Below are positions 1 through 9,209 of a stretch of DNA of 64,000 nucleotides, in pieces. Origin of the DNA: Phenylobacterium haematophilum. Lineage in GTDB: Bacteria > Pseudomonadota > Alphaproteobacteria > Caulobacterales > Caulobacteraceae. The DNA lies in assembly GCF_014196295.1 (NCBI RefSeq), contig NZ_JACIDK010000001.1, positions 476,785-540,784 of the forward strand, in the 5' to 3' direction. The translations under genes and the position numbers were made by a program. The notes beneath the pieces are model-generated. The model was not told the origin of the DNA and did no database searches. It worked only from the letters and a program-made list of their open reading frames with translations. Each line of letters opens with the position of its first letter. Within the stretch, counting starts at the first letter, position 1.

Positions 1-2738
1 TCGAACGCCTTGTCGGCGTCGCGTGCGATGATGTCCCATGGTGACGATGCTTGGCCTCGTGCCTGCGCCAAGGCTTGTTCGCCTAGCTTTCGGGCGAGTG
101 GTTGGCGCACAGTCAGCCCACCGAAGCGCTGAACGCGGCCTTCTCGTTGCTCCAGGTCAACCGGGCTGGAACAAAGATCCCAGTGGCCGAGCCTGTCGCA
201 CCAGCTATGAAAGTCGAGACCTTCCTGTCCGACGGAGGTCGTCGCCAGGACGTGGGGCCAGAACGGTGTATTGAACGCGCTGCGGATTTCCTCAGAGCGC
301 GCTGGTGGCGGTTCATCGACATCATGGTCCTGTCGATGCGTCTCCGTCTCGGTGCCGCCAAACGGCACCGCGGCGTGACAGCGGATACGGATCTTGTCCT
401 TTTTCTTCGCGCCCTTGAACCCGAAGGTGCCGACGCTTGCTGCGAGCGCGGCCGACAAGTCCTCGATCAGCCCATCGGGGTTGACCTTGGATTTGCGTAG
501 CCAGAAATGTTCATCCAGGACGGCTTCCAAGCAGCCATCAACGCACGCATTCTGATATTTCTGCGTCGCGTCTTCGCCGGGCAAAACAGACCAGAAAACA
601 GGGCGGTCCAGATAGGTGCGCAGCCGCGTCCAGCAGAAGTTCACAAGCCGCGCGAAATGCTGCTCCTGGAAATCGAAAAGCTCTGGAAGGTGGCGATAGA
701 GTGCACGGCCCGTCACCACCCCGGGAGCGCCGAGAGCCAAATCGACCAGGGCGTCGAGTTCCCATCGGCTCAACCAGGTAATCGGGTCGGCCTCTTGGCG
801 CTGTTTGAGCAAGGTTTGAAGCGTTGCGTCCTTCGGCGCGACCCGACCCCAGCTCCTCTGGACCGCTGCGAACTCCCGCGCCAGCGGCGCCTTCTGCGCG
901 CGTTCTATGGCCGCGAGGATTGCCCAGGCCGGTTTGCGCCGCCGGTTGCTGCGCGCATTCGGCGCCTCGGGCGCAATTGACGCGGGCAGCGCCCTAATAA
1001 TCTGCTGCCGCGTCCTGCCTCTGATCTGCTTCACGGTCGCTTTCCCCTTCACATCGAGGGGATCGACAGCTCGGATTAGGAAGGGACTCGGGTGAAAAAG
1101 GGCGAGCGTCGGGCCTTGGTTAGGCTTCGGGTTAAGGTGCCGCTTCTTCCACGCGGCGGTGTAGGGAAGATTGCTCTTTCCAACGCATTTGCGCTCGACC
1201 TCGAGGCTGACGAGGGCTGCCAGACTTTGTGGTGTTGCCCTGAACCTACTGAAGATCAGCATCTTGGGCGATTGCGTCATCTTCGCCCATGGGCCTGAAG
1301 GCGTCCACCAGGTCAGCGATGGCAACACCCAAGGGAGCGCAAGCACCTCTGTCGGTACAAGGCTATTGAGGGCTCGCAGCTTGGCGCTCCCCCAGCCATC
1401 TTTTGGCGGCTTGAAGCAATTGGTGACCCCGAGGCGGGGAACGCTGCGTGTGGCGGGAAAGTCTATATTGCGAGAAATCTGATAACGGTCCCCCAGCGCC
1501 TGCGCAGGGAGCGGGACTGAAAGCCAATAGCTGACTGCGCTGCCGGCAAGCTTGGGCGATACGTGGTCGGTAAAATGGCGATAGACGTCGAGATCGTGGG
1601 GCTCGATCCTTACGGAGGGCGGCGCAGGCTCTCCGGCATGGTCGGAAACCGGGCGCTCGGTCCGCGACATGAGCGGTGTGAGGAGCCTCTCCAGATGATG
1701 CTTGAGTGCTTGGGCCTCTTCGATCGCCGCCTGCCGACTGTCGGCCGGCAGATGACCGATCAAATGCAAGAGATCACCAAACCGACGAAATTGGGTTTCG
1801 GCCTCTGCGCGTGCAGCCGACCCGCCCAGAAACTCGATAATCTTGAAAAATTCGACATGGGGAGCGGCTCCGACGCCATTTTCCCAGCGCTCCGCATAGA
1901 AGCGGTAGGGCGTGGCTGACAGGAGGAGGATCGGCGGCGGCGTTCCATTGTTACCCGCCAGCAGTTGGCGCGCTAAAGGGTTATCCGTGCCTGCGTCGAG
2001 CAACTCGCGATAGCATTGGAACTCGTCGAAAATCACGAGGTCGGGCGGGGCGGAATCCAAAGCGGCTTGAGCGAGCGCCTTTCGCATCCGGCCTAGGCTC
2101 TGACCATATTTGCTCGTCTCGATCGCACGCAGAATGTTCTCGCGGGCAGGCTTGCCAAATTCCGTACGTAGCGCTCGGCCATAGGCCGTCTTGAAGAGGG
2201 CGGAGACGTTGTCGAATTTGCCCTGAGCCTCCTCGCACGCCCATGGCCAGCCGGAGGTCGCGCCATATTCGATATAGCCTTCAGGAAAGGCATCGGTCAG
2301 GCCGGGGTACAGCTCATCCAACAGCAGCTTGATGAACGCACGCTCGACAGCCTTTCCGCCGTAGAGGCGCTGCGAACTGGAAAATGATGTGGTGGGCGTA
2401 AAGGCGTAGAGCCGTATCTTTTCCTTGCGCCGTTCCTCAAACGGAATGAGGCCGACGCGGTCGATGGTGGAGAGTGCGTCCTTGGCTTCGTTCTTGTCGA
2501 GGAAGCGGAGCAGCTCGACCTTGTTCTGGTCCGCGACCTTGAGCCCGCTCGTAATATAATAGACCGTGAACTTGCGCGCTTTGCTTGCCAGGGCTGCCAG
2601 CGTGTCACGGGCAACGACGGTTTTGCCGAGGCCGACCTCGTCCGCGACCAGGAACCGGCGTAGCGGGTTGCCTCCTGACAGCGCAGCGGTTGCAGCCCTG
2701 ACCGTTGCGGACTGGAAGGGTTTCGATCTGGCGCTCAT
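1..2738 (-). CDS. SF2 helicase of the defence operon, partial (runs off left edge)
   Basis: The frame is open from an ATG at 2738 to base 1, about 912 codons, with no stop. It reads as a superfamily 2 (SNF2/DEAD-like) helicase. A Walker A motif (VADEVGLGKT) is near residue 32, a DEFQ Walker B near 237 and a LLLSATPYRF motif III near 272. The C-terminal helicase motifs GQEGLDF (about 836) and QREGRVQRFGG (about 864) are also present. The ATG overlaps the stop of the phospholipase-D-like gene as ATGA, so the two are translationally coupled. The role, by family, is ATP-driven translocation on or remodelling of nucleic acid; use in antiviral defence is inferred from context. The C-terminus is missing from the window. 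Codon use is slightly less GC-rich than in the AddAB-like genes upstream. Confidence 0.85.
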   Translation of the reverse strand, partial: MSARSKPFQSATVRAATAALSGGNPLRRFLVADEVGLGKTVVARDTLAALASKARKFTVYYITSGLKVADQNKVELLRFLDKNEAKDALSTIDRVGLIPFEERRKEKIRLYAFTPTTSFSSSQRLYGGKAVERAFIKLLLDELYPGLTDAFPEGYIEYGATSGWPWACEEAQGKFDNVSALFKTAYGRALRTEFGKPARENILRAIETSKYGQSLGRMRKALAQAALDSAPPDLVIFDEFQCYRELLDAGTDNPLARQLLAGNNGTPPPILLLSATPYRFYAERWENGVGAAPHVEFFKIIEFLGGSAARAEAETQFRRFGDLLHLIGHLPADSRQAAIEEAQALKHHLERLLTPLMSRTERPVSDHAGEPAPPSVRIEPHDLDVYRHFTDHVSPKLAGSAVSYWLSVPLPAQALGDRYQISRNIDFPATRSVPRLGVTNCFKPPKDGWGSAKLRALNSLVPTEVLALPWVLPSLTWWTPSGPWAKMTQSPKMLIFSRFRATPQSLAALVSLEVERKCVGKSNLPYTAAWKKRHLNPKPNQGPTLALFHPSPFLIRAVDPLDVKGKATVKQIRGRTRQQIIRALPASIAPEAPNARSNRRRKPAWAILAAIERAQKAPLAREFAAVQRSWGRVAPKDATLQTLLKQRQEADPITWLSRWELDALVDLALGAPGVVTGRALYRHLPELFDFQEQHFARLVNFCWTRLRTYLDRPVFWSVLPGEDATQKYQNACVDGCLEAVLDEHFWLRKSKVNPDGLIEDLSAALAASVGTFGFKGAKKKDKIRIRCHAAVPFGGTETETHRQDHDVDEPPPARSEEIRSAFNTPFWPHVLATTSVGQEGLDFHSWCDRLGHWDLCSSPVDLEQREGRVQRFGGLTVRQPLARKLGEQALAQARGQASSPWDIIARDADKAF

Positions 2739-4540
2739 GAGGCAAGCCGCGTCCGCGCGATGGCCCAGATCTGCACAAGTTCGTTCAAGTCAGCTTTTTC
2801 CCTTTCGCTCAGATTCTCACCGTGGGCGAGAAGGGCGTCGACATAGGGCGCAAAATGACGATCGGCCCGACCGAACGCCTTGCGGTCGCGTGCCCAAGCC
2901 GTGAGGATATCCTCGAGCGTGAGGCGGTCGTATCCCAAGCTCTGGGGGCGGTTGCTCTGCACCCCGGCGTCTTCATCCCATGCGCCACCGCCGACGGGCA
3001 GTGTGTCGCCGCTGAGAATCGCGCGCATCCAGTCATGAAATGCACGAAGCCCCATGTGGCTGGCCAGCGCGGCCAGATCACGCTGTTCTTCGAGCGGCGG
3101 ATCGACGGTGACACGCTGCATCCATCGCAAAGCGCCGTCCGGTCCGCTGATCCGAGCCTGAATGAAGGCGGACTGGAGTGACAAGGGGATCGTGCCAAGA
3201 TCGAGGCGGACGGCGTCCGTCTGCCAAGCCAGTAGGTCGCCATTTGCAGGTCCGGCGTGCAGCACGTGCTCGGGATAGGCAAGCAAGGGAACTGCCCCCG
3301 CATCGATCGAGAAGCGTTCCCCGTCTCGACGCAGAACCGGGTTCCAGGATGCCATCAGCACTTTGCGCGACTCTTCCAGGGCATCGGCCGCGCTCGTGCT
3401 GGGCGGATCGGCGACGGCGAGTTCCTCGATGGTGACCGGCGTCGCTTTACCGATCAGGAATGCCAGGCCGGAGCCGAACGCTTCGCCGGCCTCGAGTTCG
3501 ACCATGATTTCCGCGTTGCGCCCCGACCAGGCCCTCTCGGTCGCATTGGCGCTCCCCACTCTCAAGATGGTCTTCTCGCCCGAGTGGAAGCAAAAAATCT
3601 TGGCATGCAGAGCAAGGGGGGCCGGCTCCGCATCATCCTCGGACGCGGGCTCGACGCCTGGCAGCGCGAGCGGAGCTTCGTCAACGAGCACGTCTGGCGC
3701 AGTATAGGCGAGGATTTTGGAGAATCCGTCCAGCGGCTTGCCGGGCCGCCTCGCCATGTCCGTGAGGGCCGGCATCGACGAAATCAGCGTTCTGGATCCA
3801 GCCTTGCCCCAGCCACCTGCCTTCTTCACAAAATCGGGCGACAAGAACGGACTGATGATGGTTATGCCATCGACCGCGCCGGCTGGTGGTTCCGATGGCA
3901 GAGCAACGCCTTCATCCAGTCCATTGAGCAGGCTGCGCAACTGAAACCCGTCTGGGGCGTCCCACCAGACCGCCTCCAGTTGCTCTGCGATGCCATCGGC
4001 ATCCTCGCGCGACGCGGAGCGCGCGAGGATGGCCCCGAGTGCTCCGATGCCTGGGAGCCGAACTCGTCCTTTCGCGCGCTTTTCGCTGCCGTCCAGCAAA
4101 ACGCCCGCGTCGAGATCCTGCGATCGGGTGAGGTTCCGGCTGCCAATCCAGAGCTTCCAGCGGGTTTCCCCTTTGGGACCGTTGTAGGCGACCAAAGCAA
4201 TCTTTGGATGCCAGCTGCGCTCTAGTTCATCGTAAGGCTGCTCGACGATGAACTGATCGAGGATGCCCGCGATACGGGGAAGCGCTATCGGCCGCGCTAT
4301 CCGACCGCGCTGGATTATGATCCTGACGCGATCGCGCAGCTTGTCGATCGCCTCGGCAAAATCGACCGCCGTGCCGCTGCCCTTGTCGTTGTTGCGAGCA
4401 ATCAGGGCGAGCAACGCCGCCGCGACCGCCGACAGATCGACTGAGTAGGTCGCAAACAATGCGAGCTTGACCGTCTCCAGTCGCCCAGGCCGCATCTCGT
4501 CGAGATAGGGTTGACCGGACCATGCCTGAGGATCGCTCAT
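2735..4540 (-). CDS. Phospholipase D-like protein (HKD-type) of the defence operon
   Basis: A 601-residue protein. A longer upstream start is possible in frame, but it would overlap the DUF6361 gene by 318 bases. The ATG at 4540 overlaps that gene's stop as ATGA and is preferred. Two PLD-like half-sites are visible: HPKIALV followed by IGSRNLT (from about residue 111), and HAKIFCF followed by VGSANAT further on. Both have H-x-K and the G-S-x-N turn but lack the canonical Asp of HKD. PLD-superfamily proteins act as nucleases or phosphodiesterases, and DISARM uses one (DrmC). Being placed directly before an SF2 helicase gene suggests a nuclease-helicase pair. Catalytic activity is uncertain because the Asp is missing. 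Confidence 0.8.
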   Translation of the reverse strand: MSDPQAWSGQPYLDEMRPGRLETVKLALFATYSVDLSAVAAALLALIARNNDKGSGTAVDFAEAIDKLRDRVRIIIQRGRIARPIALPRIAGILDQFIVEQPYDELERSWHPKIALVAYNGPKGETRWKLWIGSRNLTRSQDLDAGVLLDGSEKRAKGRVRLPGIGALGAILARSASREDADGIAEQLEAVWWDAPDGFQLRSLLNGLDEGVALPSEPPAGAVDGITIISPFLSPDFVKKAGGWGKAGSRTLISSMPALTDMARRPGKPLDGFSKILAYTAPDVLVDEAPLALPGVEPASEDDAEPAPLALHAKIFCFHSGEKTILRVGSANATERAWSGRNAEIMVELEAGEAFGSGLAFLIGKATPVTIEELAVADPPSTSAADALEESRKVLMASWNPVLRRDGERFSIDAGAVPLLAYPEHVLHAGPANGDLLAWQTDAVRLDLGTIPLSLQSAFIQARISGPDGALRWMQRVTVDPPLEEQRDLAALASHMGLRAFHDWMRAILSGDTLPVGGGAWDEDAGVQSNRPQSLGYDRLTLEDILTAWARDRKAFGRADRHFAPYVDALLAHGENLSEREKADLNELVQIWAIARTRLAS

Positions 4541-5805
4541 GCGACGTCTTCCAGATCGCGCAGGAGCCGCTTCACATTCCCCCAGCGATAATGGAGCGGC
4601 TCGGCGCGGCCATGGTGCTCGCCTTGCCATTCCATACGCCGATCGACCCCGAACTGATTGCTGGCGAGACGCGCGCGATTGTCTTTCCTGCTGACTTCCG
4701 CCCGCGCGTACACCTCGAGAAGCTGCATGGGGTCCTTGCCATTCGCCCTGACCCAGGCCGAAGTTTCTTTCAACACACCCTCCACCGCAGGCGGGAGGTG
4801 GCCGATTTCGGCGAGAAACAGGTCCATATCCAGCCGAGCGGCCTGCTTGCCCCATTGCTCGATCGCGTCGTTCAGTTCGGCGCGGTGCAAATTTGGCTGT
4901 GGCCGCTTGTCGCGGGTTTCCTTGAGCGTCTCGACCTGAGCCGCATAGATCGCCCTGCCGATGGCCGAAAGCGCGGCAGCCTGGCCGGCCCGCTTCAGCA
5001 TGGCGGCTTCCCTGCCGGCGAGGGCTAGGATTTCGTTGTCCCAGCAGTGATCCGCCCCGCCGAGTGGTTTTCCAACCAATTTCGACAAGAGCGACGGCTC
5101 ACTTGGATCGGTCGGCGAGCGAACGGCGCGGAGTTTGGTCGCGAGATAGATCTGCTCTGGGGGTAAAAGGTCGAGCGCTAGTTTTCCTTGGTCATCCTGG
5201 GAATACCGGTCATTCCAGTCACCCCAAGAATCCCAGTCCCTGGGTGCATCGATCAGCCCCGAGATGGGCCAGGCGACTGTTTCTAGGGGCTTTCCGTCAT
5301 CGTCATGGTGCGCGCGCTTGCTGGACGCTGCCAGGAGCTTCGCCATGTCCGGGCGGCTCCACGGCCGGCCATCGGGGCGGGCGCCGATCAGTCCCCATTT
5401 GGTGAGCGCCGTCCAATAGACATAGGCTGGCGGCTGACTGATCGTGCGGGGGAAGACCTCCCCTCCGATCACGCCATCCTTCTCGCCGCCCACGCCCTCG
5501 ACATATTTGAGCCGGCCGGTCAGCTCATGTTCGAGATCAGAAAAGGCTTGGCCAAAATCCTTGGGAACAGGGCGTTTCGTCCGCAGGCTTTGGTAAAGCC
5601 AGGGGATGAGAAGCGCGTAGCGCAGCCGTGTGTGCAGAACCGATGTGCCGGGGAAGAAGTGATCTGCGTAGCGCTGGTGGACGATGAGGAAACCAACCTC
5701 ATCGCGCACGCCCGCCGCGCCGCCGAACATCATCTGTTCGGCCTGGCCCAGCGCTTTGCGCGATAAAAAAGTGAACCCAAAAGTTGACACGAAGCCTGCC
5801 CCCAA
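4537..5805 (-). CDS. DUF6361 family protein
   Basis: A 422-residue protein with the DUF6361 signature near its start: STFGFTFLS, then a region ending FFPGTSVLHTRLRYALLIPWLYQSL. This resembles other family members, which are often found beside PLD-like and helicase genes in defence islands. The biochemical function is unknown; no nuclease or ATPase motif is evident. The annotated ATG adds six residues (MGAGFV) before the conserved start, so an internal GTG is an alternative. It lies 48 bases after the DEAH helicase stop and its own stop overlaps the PLD start. It probably works with the PLD and SF2 helicase products as one module. Confidence 0.75.
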   Translation of the reverse strand: MGAGFVSTFGFTFLSRKALGQAEQMMFGGAAGVRDEVGFLIVHQRYADHFFPGTSVLHTRLRYALLIPWLYQSLRTKRPVPKDFGQAFSDLEHELTGRLKYVEGVGGEKDGVIGGEVFPRTISQPPAYVYWTALTKWGLIGARPDGRPWSRPDMAKLLAASSKRAHHDDDGKPLETVAWPISGLIDAPRDWDSWGDWNDRYSQDDQGKLALDLLPPEQIYLATKLRAVRSPTDPSEPSLLSKLVGKPLGGADHCWDNEILALAGREAAMLKRAGQAAALSAIGRAIYAAQVETLKETRDKRPQPNLHRAELNDAIEQWGKQAARLDMDLFLAEIGHLPPAVEGVLKETSAWVRANGKDPMQLLEVYARAEVSRKDNRARLASNQFGVDRRMEWQGEHHGRAEPLHYRWGNVKRLLRDLEDVA

Positions 5806-5853
5806 GGCTTGAGAAAATTCACAGCATAAGAAGATTTCCGATGCCCCTAGGCA

Positions 5854-8800
5854 TCATTCATTTCCAATAACTTTCAGCCTCATGGCGCGGGTTTCGAGTA
5901 GGTAGGTTTCGACGCCGGCGAGCAGATGCAGGCCTTCTTCGCCGATGGCTTGTCGGGATAGCCCCGGCTGCACAATGCGGACGTCGAACTCGAAGCGGTG
6001 ATCTTGCCACCCGACCTTGAGCTTCTTGATCGCGGCGGCTGAGCCCTGCTCGATTCGCGAGCTGAGACCACGGTCGCGGCGCATCTTTTCGCGTCGCAGC
6101 ATGTGTTGAAGCATGCGGTTTGGCCGGTCGCGCCACCGAGCGGATTTCTGAGCCTGTCCGCAAACCTCATAAAGGTCTCCGAGGCGCGCACCTGGCGTAT
6201 CCGCCCCTGAATATTTGCAGTGGTACAGGGTCACGGAAACGACGCTGTCAGTTATGCGCAGCGCCACGACATCGGCGATTTCGCCTTTGCCATCATCGTC
6301 GAAGATCACGTCATAGGGATCTGGGTCGGCCAACAGGGTGTCGATGACCAGACGCTGGACAGAGTCAGCGCGCTTGTCCGTGCCCTGGGATTCGACGCGA
6401 ATATTGGCCTTTGACCAATCCCATGCCTCGATCTTGTCTGACGGGTACGGCTCGATCGTTTCGCCCTCGGGCAGGGTGTAGAGATGGCTGTAGATGAGAA
6501 GCGAGCCATCACCGAAGTCGATCTGAGGTGAGTCCTCGCCGAAGGATTCCGAGAGCGTCTGGACCTTGCCGCCGATCTTGATCGTCGCCTTGGGGCCGGC
6601 GCGTTGGGGGTAACGGGCGTGGCCGTCGCTGAAGACGATCTCGAACTCGGCCGCGTGGTCGTCGCTTCGCACGGCGAAGCGCAGCGGCCCGGTGCGCGCG
6701 TTATCGAGCAACTCGATATCGCATTCGGCGAAGGTTACCGGCACATCGCCAAACGAGATCTCAATCCGCTCCTCGAACTGCGTGATCAGAGATTCAGGCC
6801 AATGGATCGCCACGGGCGGAACAGCCGGTCGTTGGCTGATCTGGTGGGGGCGCATCGCGCTCTTGAAGACGCCGTCGGTCGTGATGCTGGGATCGTTCAC
6901 GGTGCGGCCGACATCCTGGCACCAGTCCACCCAGTCGGTCAGGTCATGGACTTTGGCGCTGGACCAGAACTTGCCCTTGGCCGAGCATCCCCGTGAAGCA
7001 GGAAGGCCTTCGAGGAAGCCGGTGGCGAAGATGTTGTTCTTGATCCTCGACTGGGACTTCGCGCTGTCGAGGCCATCGGCGACATCCACGCCCATATACA
7101 TCGAATAGCGGACGCCTCGTCCCTGATGGTGGGTGAGGCCGAGATTGCGCAGGATGAGCCGCTTGAACCCGTGGAGGCTGCGGAACACTTCCTCGCCTTC
7201 CACGCGGCGCGTCGTATCGCCACAAACCGCCTTTGCGAGCCGGTCAAACGGCCCCTTTGCAGAACTGCTGATATAGAGCACGCCGCATGCCTGATCCCAG
7301 TGAAGCATGTGCAGGTCCCAGGTGACGTTCACCGCCTGCTGCGCGGAGGTCCAGCGTGCCTGCTCCTCCGCCCGCGTCACGAAGATCGCGACCCGTTGAT
7401 GCGGGTTGAGCTTCATGCCGAGATAGACGCCGGGGTCGTAGAGTTCTTCAGCGCGAAAGGGATCCCAAGCGTCGCAAGAGGTCCGGTACAGGACCGCGTT
7501 CATTTTCGGTTCCAGGGTCTGGAGCGGAATGTCGCTCAGATCTCCCGAAAAGCCCTTGAACATTTCCGCGCGGCGAACCTGGCGTTCGATCTTTGCGGAA
7601 CTGAGCGCCTCCACCAACGCATTCCAGTCGGCGTCTTCAGCGTAGAGCTTGGCCAGCGCGCGATCGACATCGTCGATGCCGGTATTGGCGATCACCGTAG
7701 CATCACCCAGCCTCGGGTCCTGGCGGGTGAAGCGGCCGACGAACTGGATCGTCACCGCAACGCTCTTGTGATGATCGTGCAATGCAGCGATCTTCAGCTC
7801 GGGCAGGTCGAAGCCCTCGCCGAGCATATCGACGCAAACGATGATCCGGCTCTCAAAACGGCGTAGCGCGGCAAGATTTTCGCGCCGTTCCTTCAGTGAT
7901 TGCTGGCTGTGGACTATGACTGGCCGAAAGTCTGGATAGATCGCCGCATAGAGCCTGTGCAGGTGCTTGGCGCGTTCGATCGTGTTGCAGCGGGCCATCG
8001 CAAGATGATTGAGGCCAGCATCCAGGTCGGTGGCGAGCACTTCGCCGAGCTTGTCGATGATGGCCTGGTCCGCGTCAGGCTGGTCCAGACCGAAGACTGC
8101 TTCGAAGCGGATCGGCTTGAAATAGCCCTCCTGCTGCGCCTTTTTTAGCGGGTAGGTGTAAATGAACTCGCCATCGACGCGGCCTCCGTCCTCGCGAAAC
8201 GGCGTAGCGGTGAACTGGATCACTGGGATTGGTGGCTCGTGCTCGACGAAGAGCCCGCGGAAGGACTTCCACGTCCGTGCCCCGATATGATGCGCCTCGT
8301 CGATAAAGAGCGCTGAGGCGCGGGCCGCCATCCGCTCCTGCACCGGTGCCTCGGCGCGGCCAGCGATCTGCATCGTGGTGACAATGACATTGGCGCTGTC
8401 GAAGATTTCGTCGACTTCGGCCTGGCTGGTCGGAATATGCGAGAGCCGCATGACCAAAGGGAAGGCTGCGGTCTCATCGAGGCATTTCTGCTGCTTCAGG
8501 ACGCCGAAGGTCTCGAATTTGCTCGCGATCTGCTCGCGTAGCGCGTCGGTCGGCACCACCACCAGCAGGCGTTCGAACCGCTGGTTGGCATTGAGCGCCA
8601 GCATTGTCTCGGTCTTGCCCGTGCCCGTCGGCATGACGATGGTGGCCGGATCGGTCGATCGCGTCGCGTGGGCAAGCGCGGCATGAAGCGCGCCGACCTG
8701 TGGACGCCGCAAGCCAGGCTGCGCCGGCTGGCCGTCCGCCGCGGCTCGCCCCTCGCGCAGATGAATCGCGTCGATCCAGGAAGCGGAGACAGCCTTCAGG

Positions 8801-9195
8801 CGCTCGCTGCGCGCGGAACGATCCAGCGTGTCGATGCTGGTGGGCGGTACATTCATCCACCGGCCTTCACCCAGTTCGAGCGCCGCAGCGATCCGTTCCG
8901 GCTCCGTTGCGCCGGGCACAAGGAGAATGAGATCGGCTTCCAATGGCGTGGTCGTCTTCGCGCTGATGATCTTCAGAATCTCGCCGGATTCCAGGGTCGT
9001 CTCGTGACCATTGACACGGCGGATGGCGAAGGGACGCAGTCGGCACCGCACACGCTTCGCCGGAACAGCCAACTGACGCACAGGGCTTCCCAGCACCTTG
9101 CCGTCAACGGCAAGCCGAGCCGGCAGCAGGAGTTCGATCTCGGGGTTGAAGAGATCGTCCTGGTTGGAGCCGGTGGGGCGCTTGCGGGAGGCCAT
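5854..9195 (-). CDS. DEAD/DEAH-box SF2 helicase, 1113 residues
   Basis: A long SF2 helicase with a Walker A MPTGTGKT (about residue 188), a DEAH box in LFIDEAHHIG, motif III QFTATPF, and C-terminal motifs MLGEGFDLP and QFVGRFTR. The lobe order matches restriction-type or DEAD translocases. The long C-terminal half (about residues 560-1113) has no domain I can name, but the last 150 residues contain conserved-looking charged helices. The ATG at 9195 has a strong GGAGGGAG Shine-Dalgarno sequence and starts 14 bases after the AddA-like gene stops. It is the third gene of the leftward defence operon. An antiphage translocase role is inferred; the fold and ATPase motifs are seen directly. Confidence 0.85.
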   Translation of the reverse strand: MASRKRPTGSNQDDLFNPEIELLLPARLAVDGKVLGSPVRQLAVPAKRVRCRLRPFAIRRVNGHETTLESGEILKIISAKTTTPLEADLILLVPGATEPERIAAALELGEGRWMNVPPTSIDTLDRSARSERLKAVSASWIDAIHLREGRAAADGQPAQPGLRRPQVGALHAALAHATRSTDPATIVMPTGTGKTETMLALNANQRFERLLVVVPTDALREQIASKFETFGVLKQQKCLDETAAFPLVMRLSHIPTSQAEVDEIFDSANVIVTTMQIAGRAEAPVQERMAARASALFIDEAHHIGARTWKSFRGLFVEHEPPIPVIQFTATPFREDGGRVDGEFIYTYPLKKAQQEGYFKPIRFEAVFGLDQPDADQAIIDKLGEVLATDLDAGLNHLAMARCNTIERAKHLHRLYAAIYPDFRPVIVHSQQSLKERRENLAALRRFESRIIVCVDMLGEGFDLPELKIAALHDHHKSVAVTIQFVGRFTRQDPRLGDATVIANTGIDDVDRALAKLYAEDADWNALVEALSSAKIERQVRRAEMFKGFSGDLSDIPLQTLEPKMNAVLYRTSCDAWDPFRAEELYDPGVYLGMKLNPHQRVAIFVTRAEEQARWTSAQQAVNVTWDLHMLHWDQACGVLYISSSAKGPFDRLAKAVCGDTTRRVEGEEVFRSLHGFKRLILRNLGLTHHQGRGVRYSMYMGVDVADGLDSAKSQSRIKNNIFATGFLEGLPASRGCSAKGKFWSSAKVHDLTDWVDWCQDVGRTVNDPSITTDGVFKSAMRPHQISQRPAVPPVAIHWPESLITQFEERIEISFGDVPVTFAECDIELLDNARTGPLRFAVRSDDHAAEFEIVFSDGHARYPQRAGPKATIKIGGKVQTLSESFGEDSPQIDFGDGSLLIYSHLYTLPEGETIEPYPSDKIEAWDWSKANIRVESQGTDKRADSVQRLVIDTLLADPDPYDVIFDDDGKGEIADVVALRITDSVVSVTLYHCKYSGADTPGARLGDLYEVCGQAQKSARWRDRPNRMLQHMLRREKMRRDRGLSSRIEQGSAAAIKKLKVGWQDHRFEFDVRIVQPGLSRQAIGEEGLHLLAGVETYLLETRAMRLKVIGNE

Positions 9196-9209
9196 CGTTT
9201 CTCCCTCCG

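Noticed and set aside
113-2614. Several short leftward ORFs that look like pieces of a broken gene
   Set aside because: They are in other frames. One uninterrupted helicase frame from 2738 to the left edge explains the whole stretch, so it is not a pseudogene.
4541-4855. 105-residue N-terminal extension of the PLD-like protein
   Set aside because: It overlaps the DUF6361 gene by 318 bases and is Arg/Gly/Ser-rich; the ATGA-coupled start at 4540 is better.
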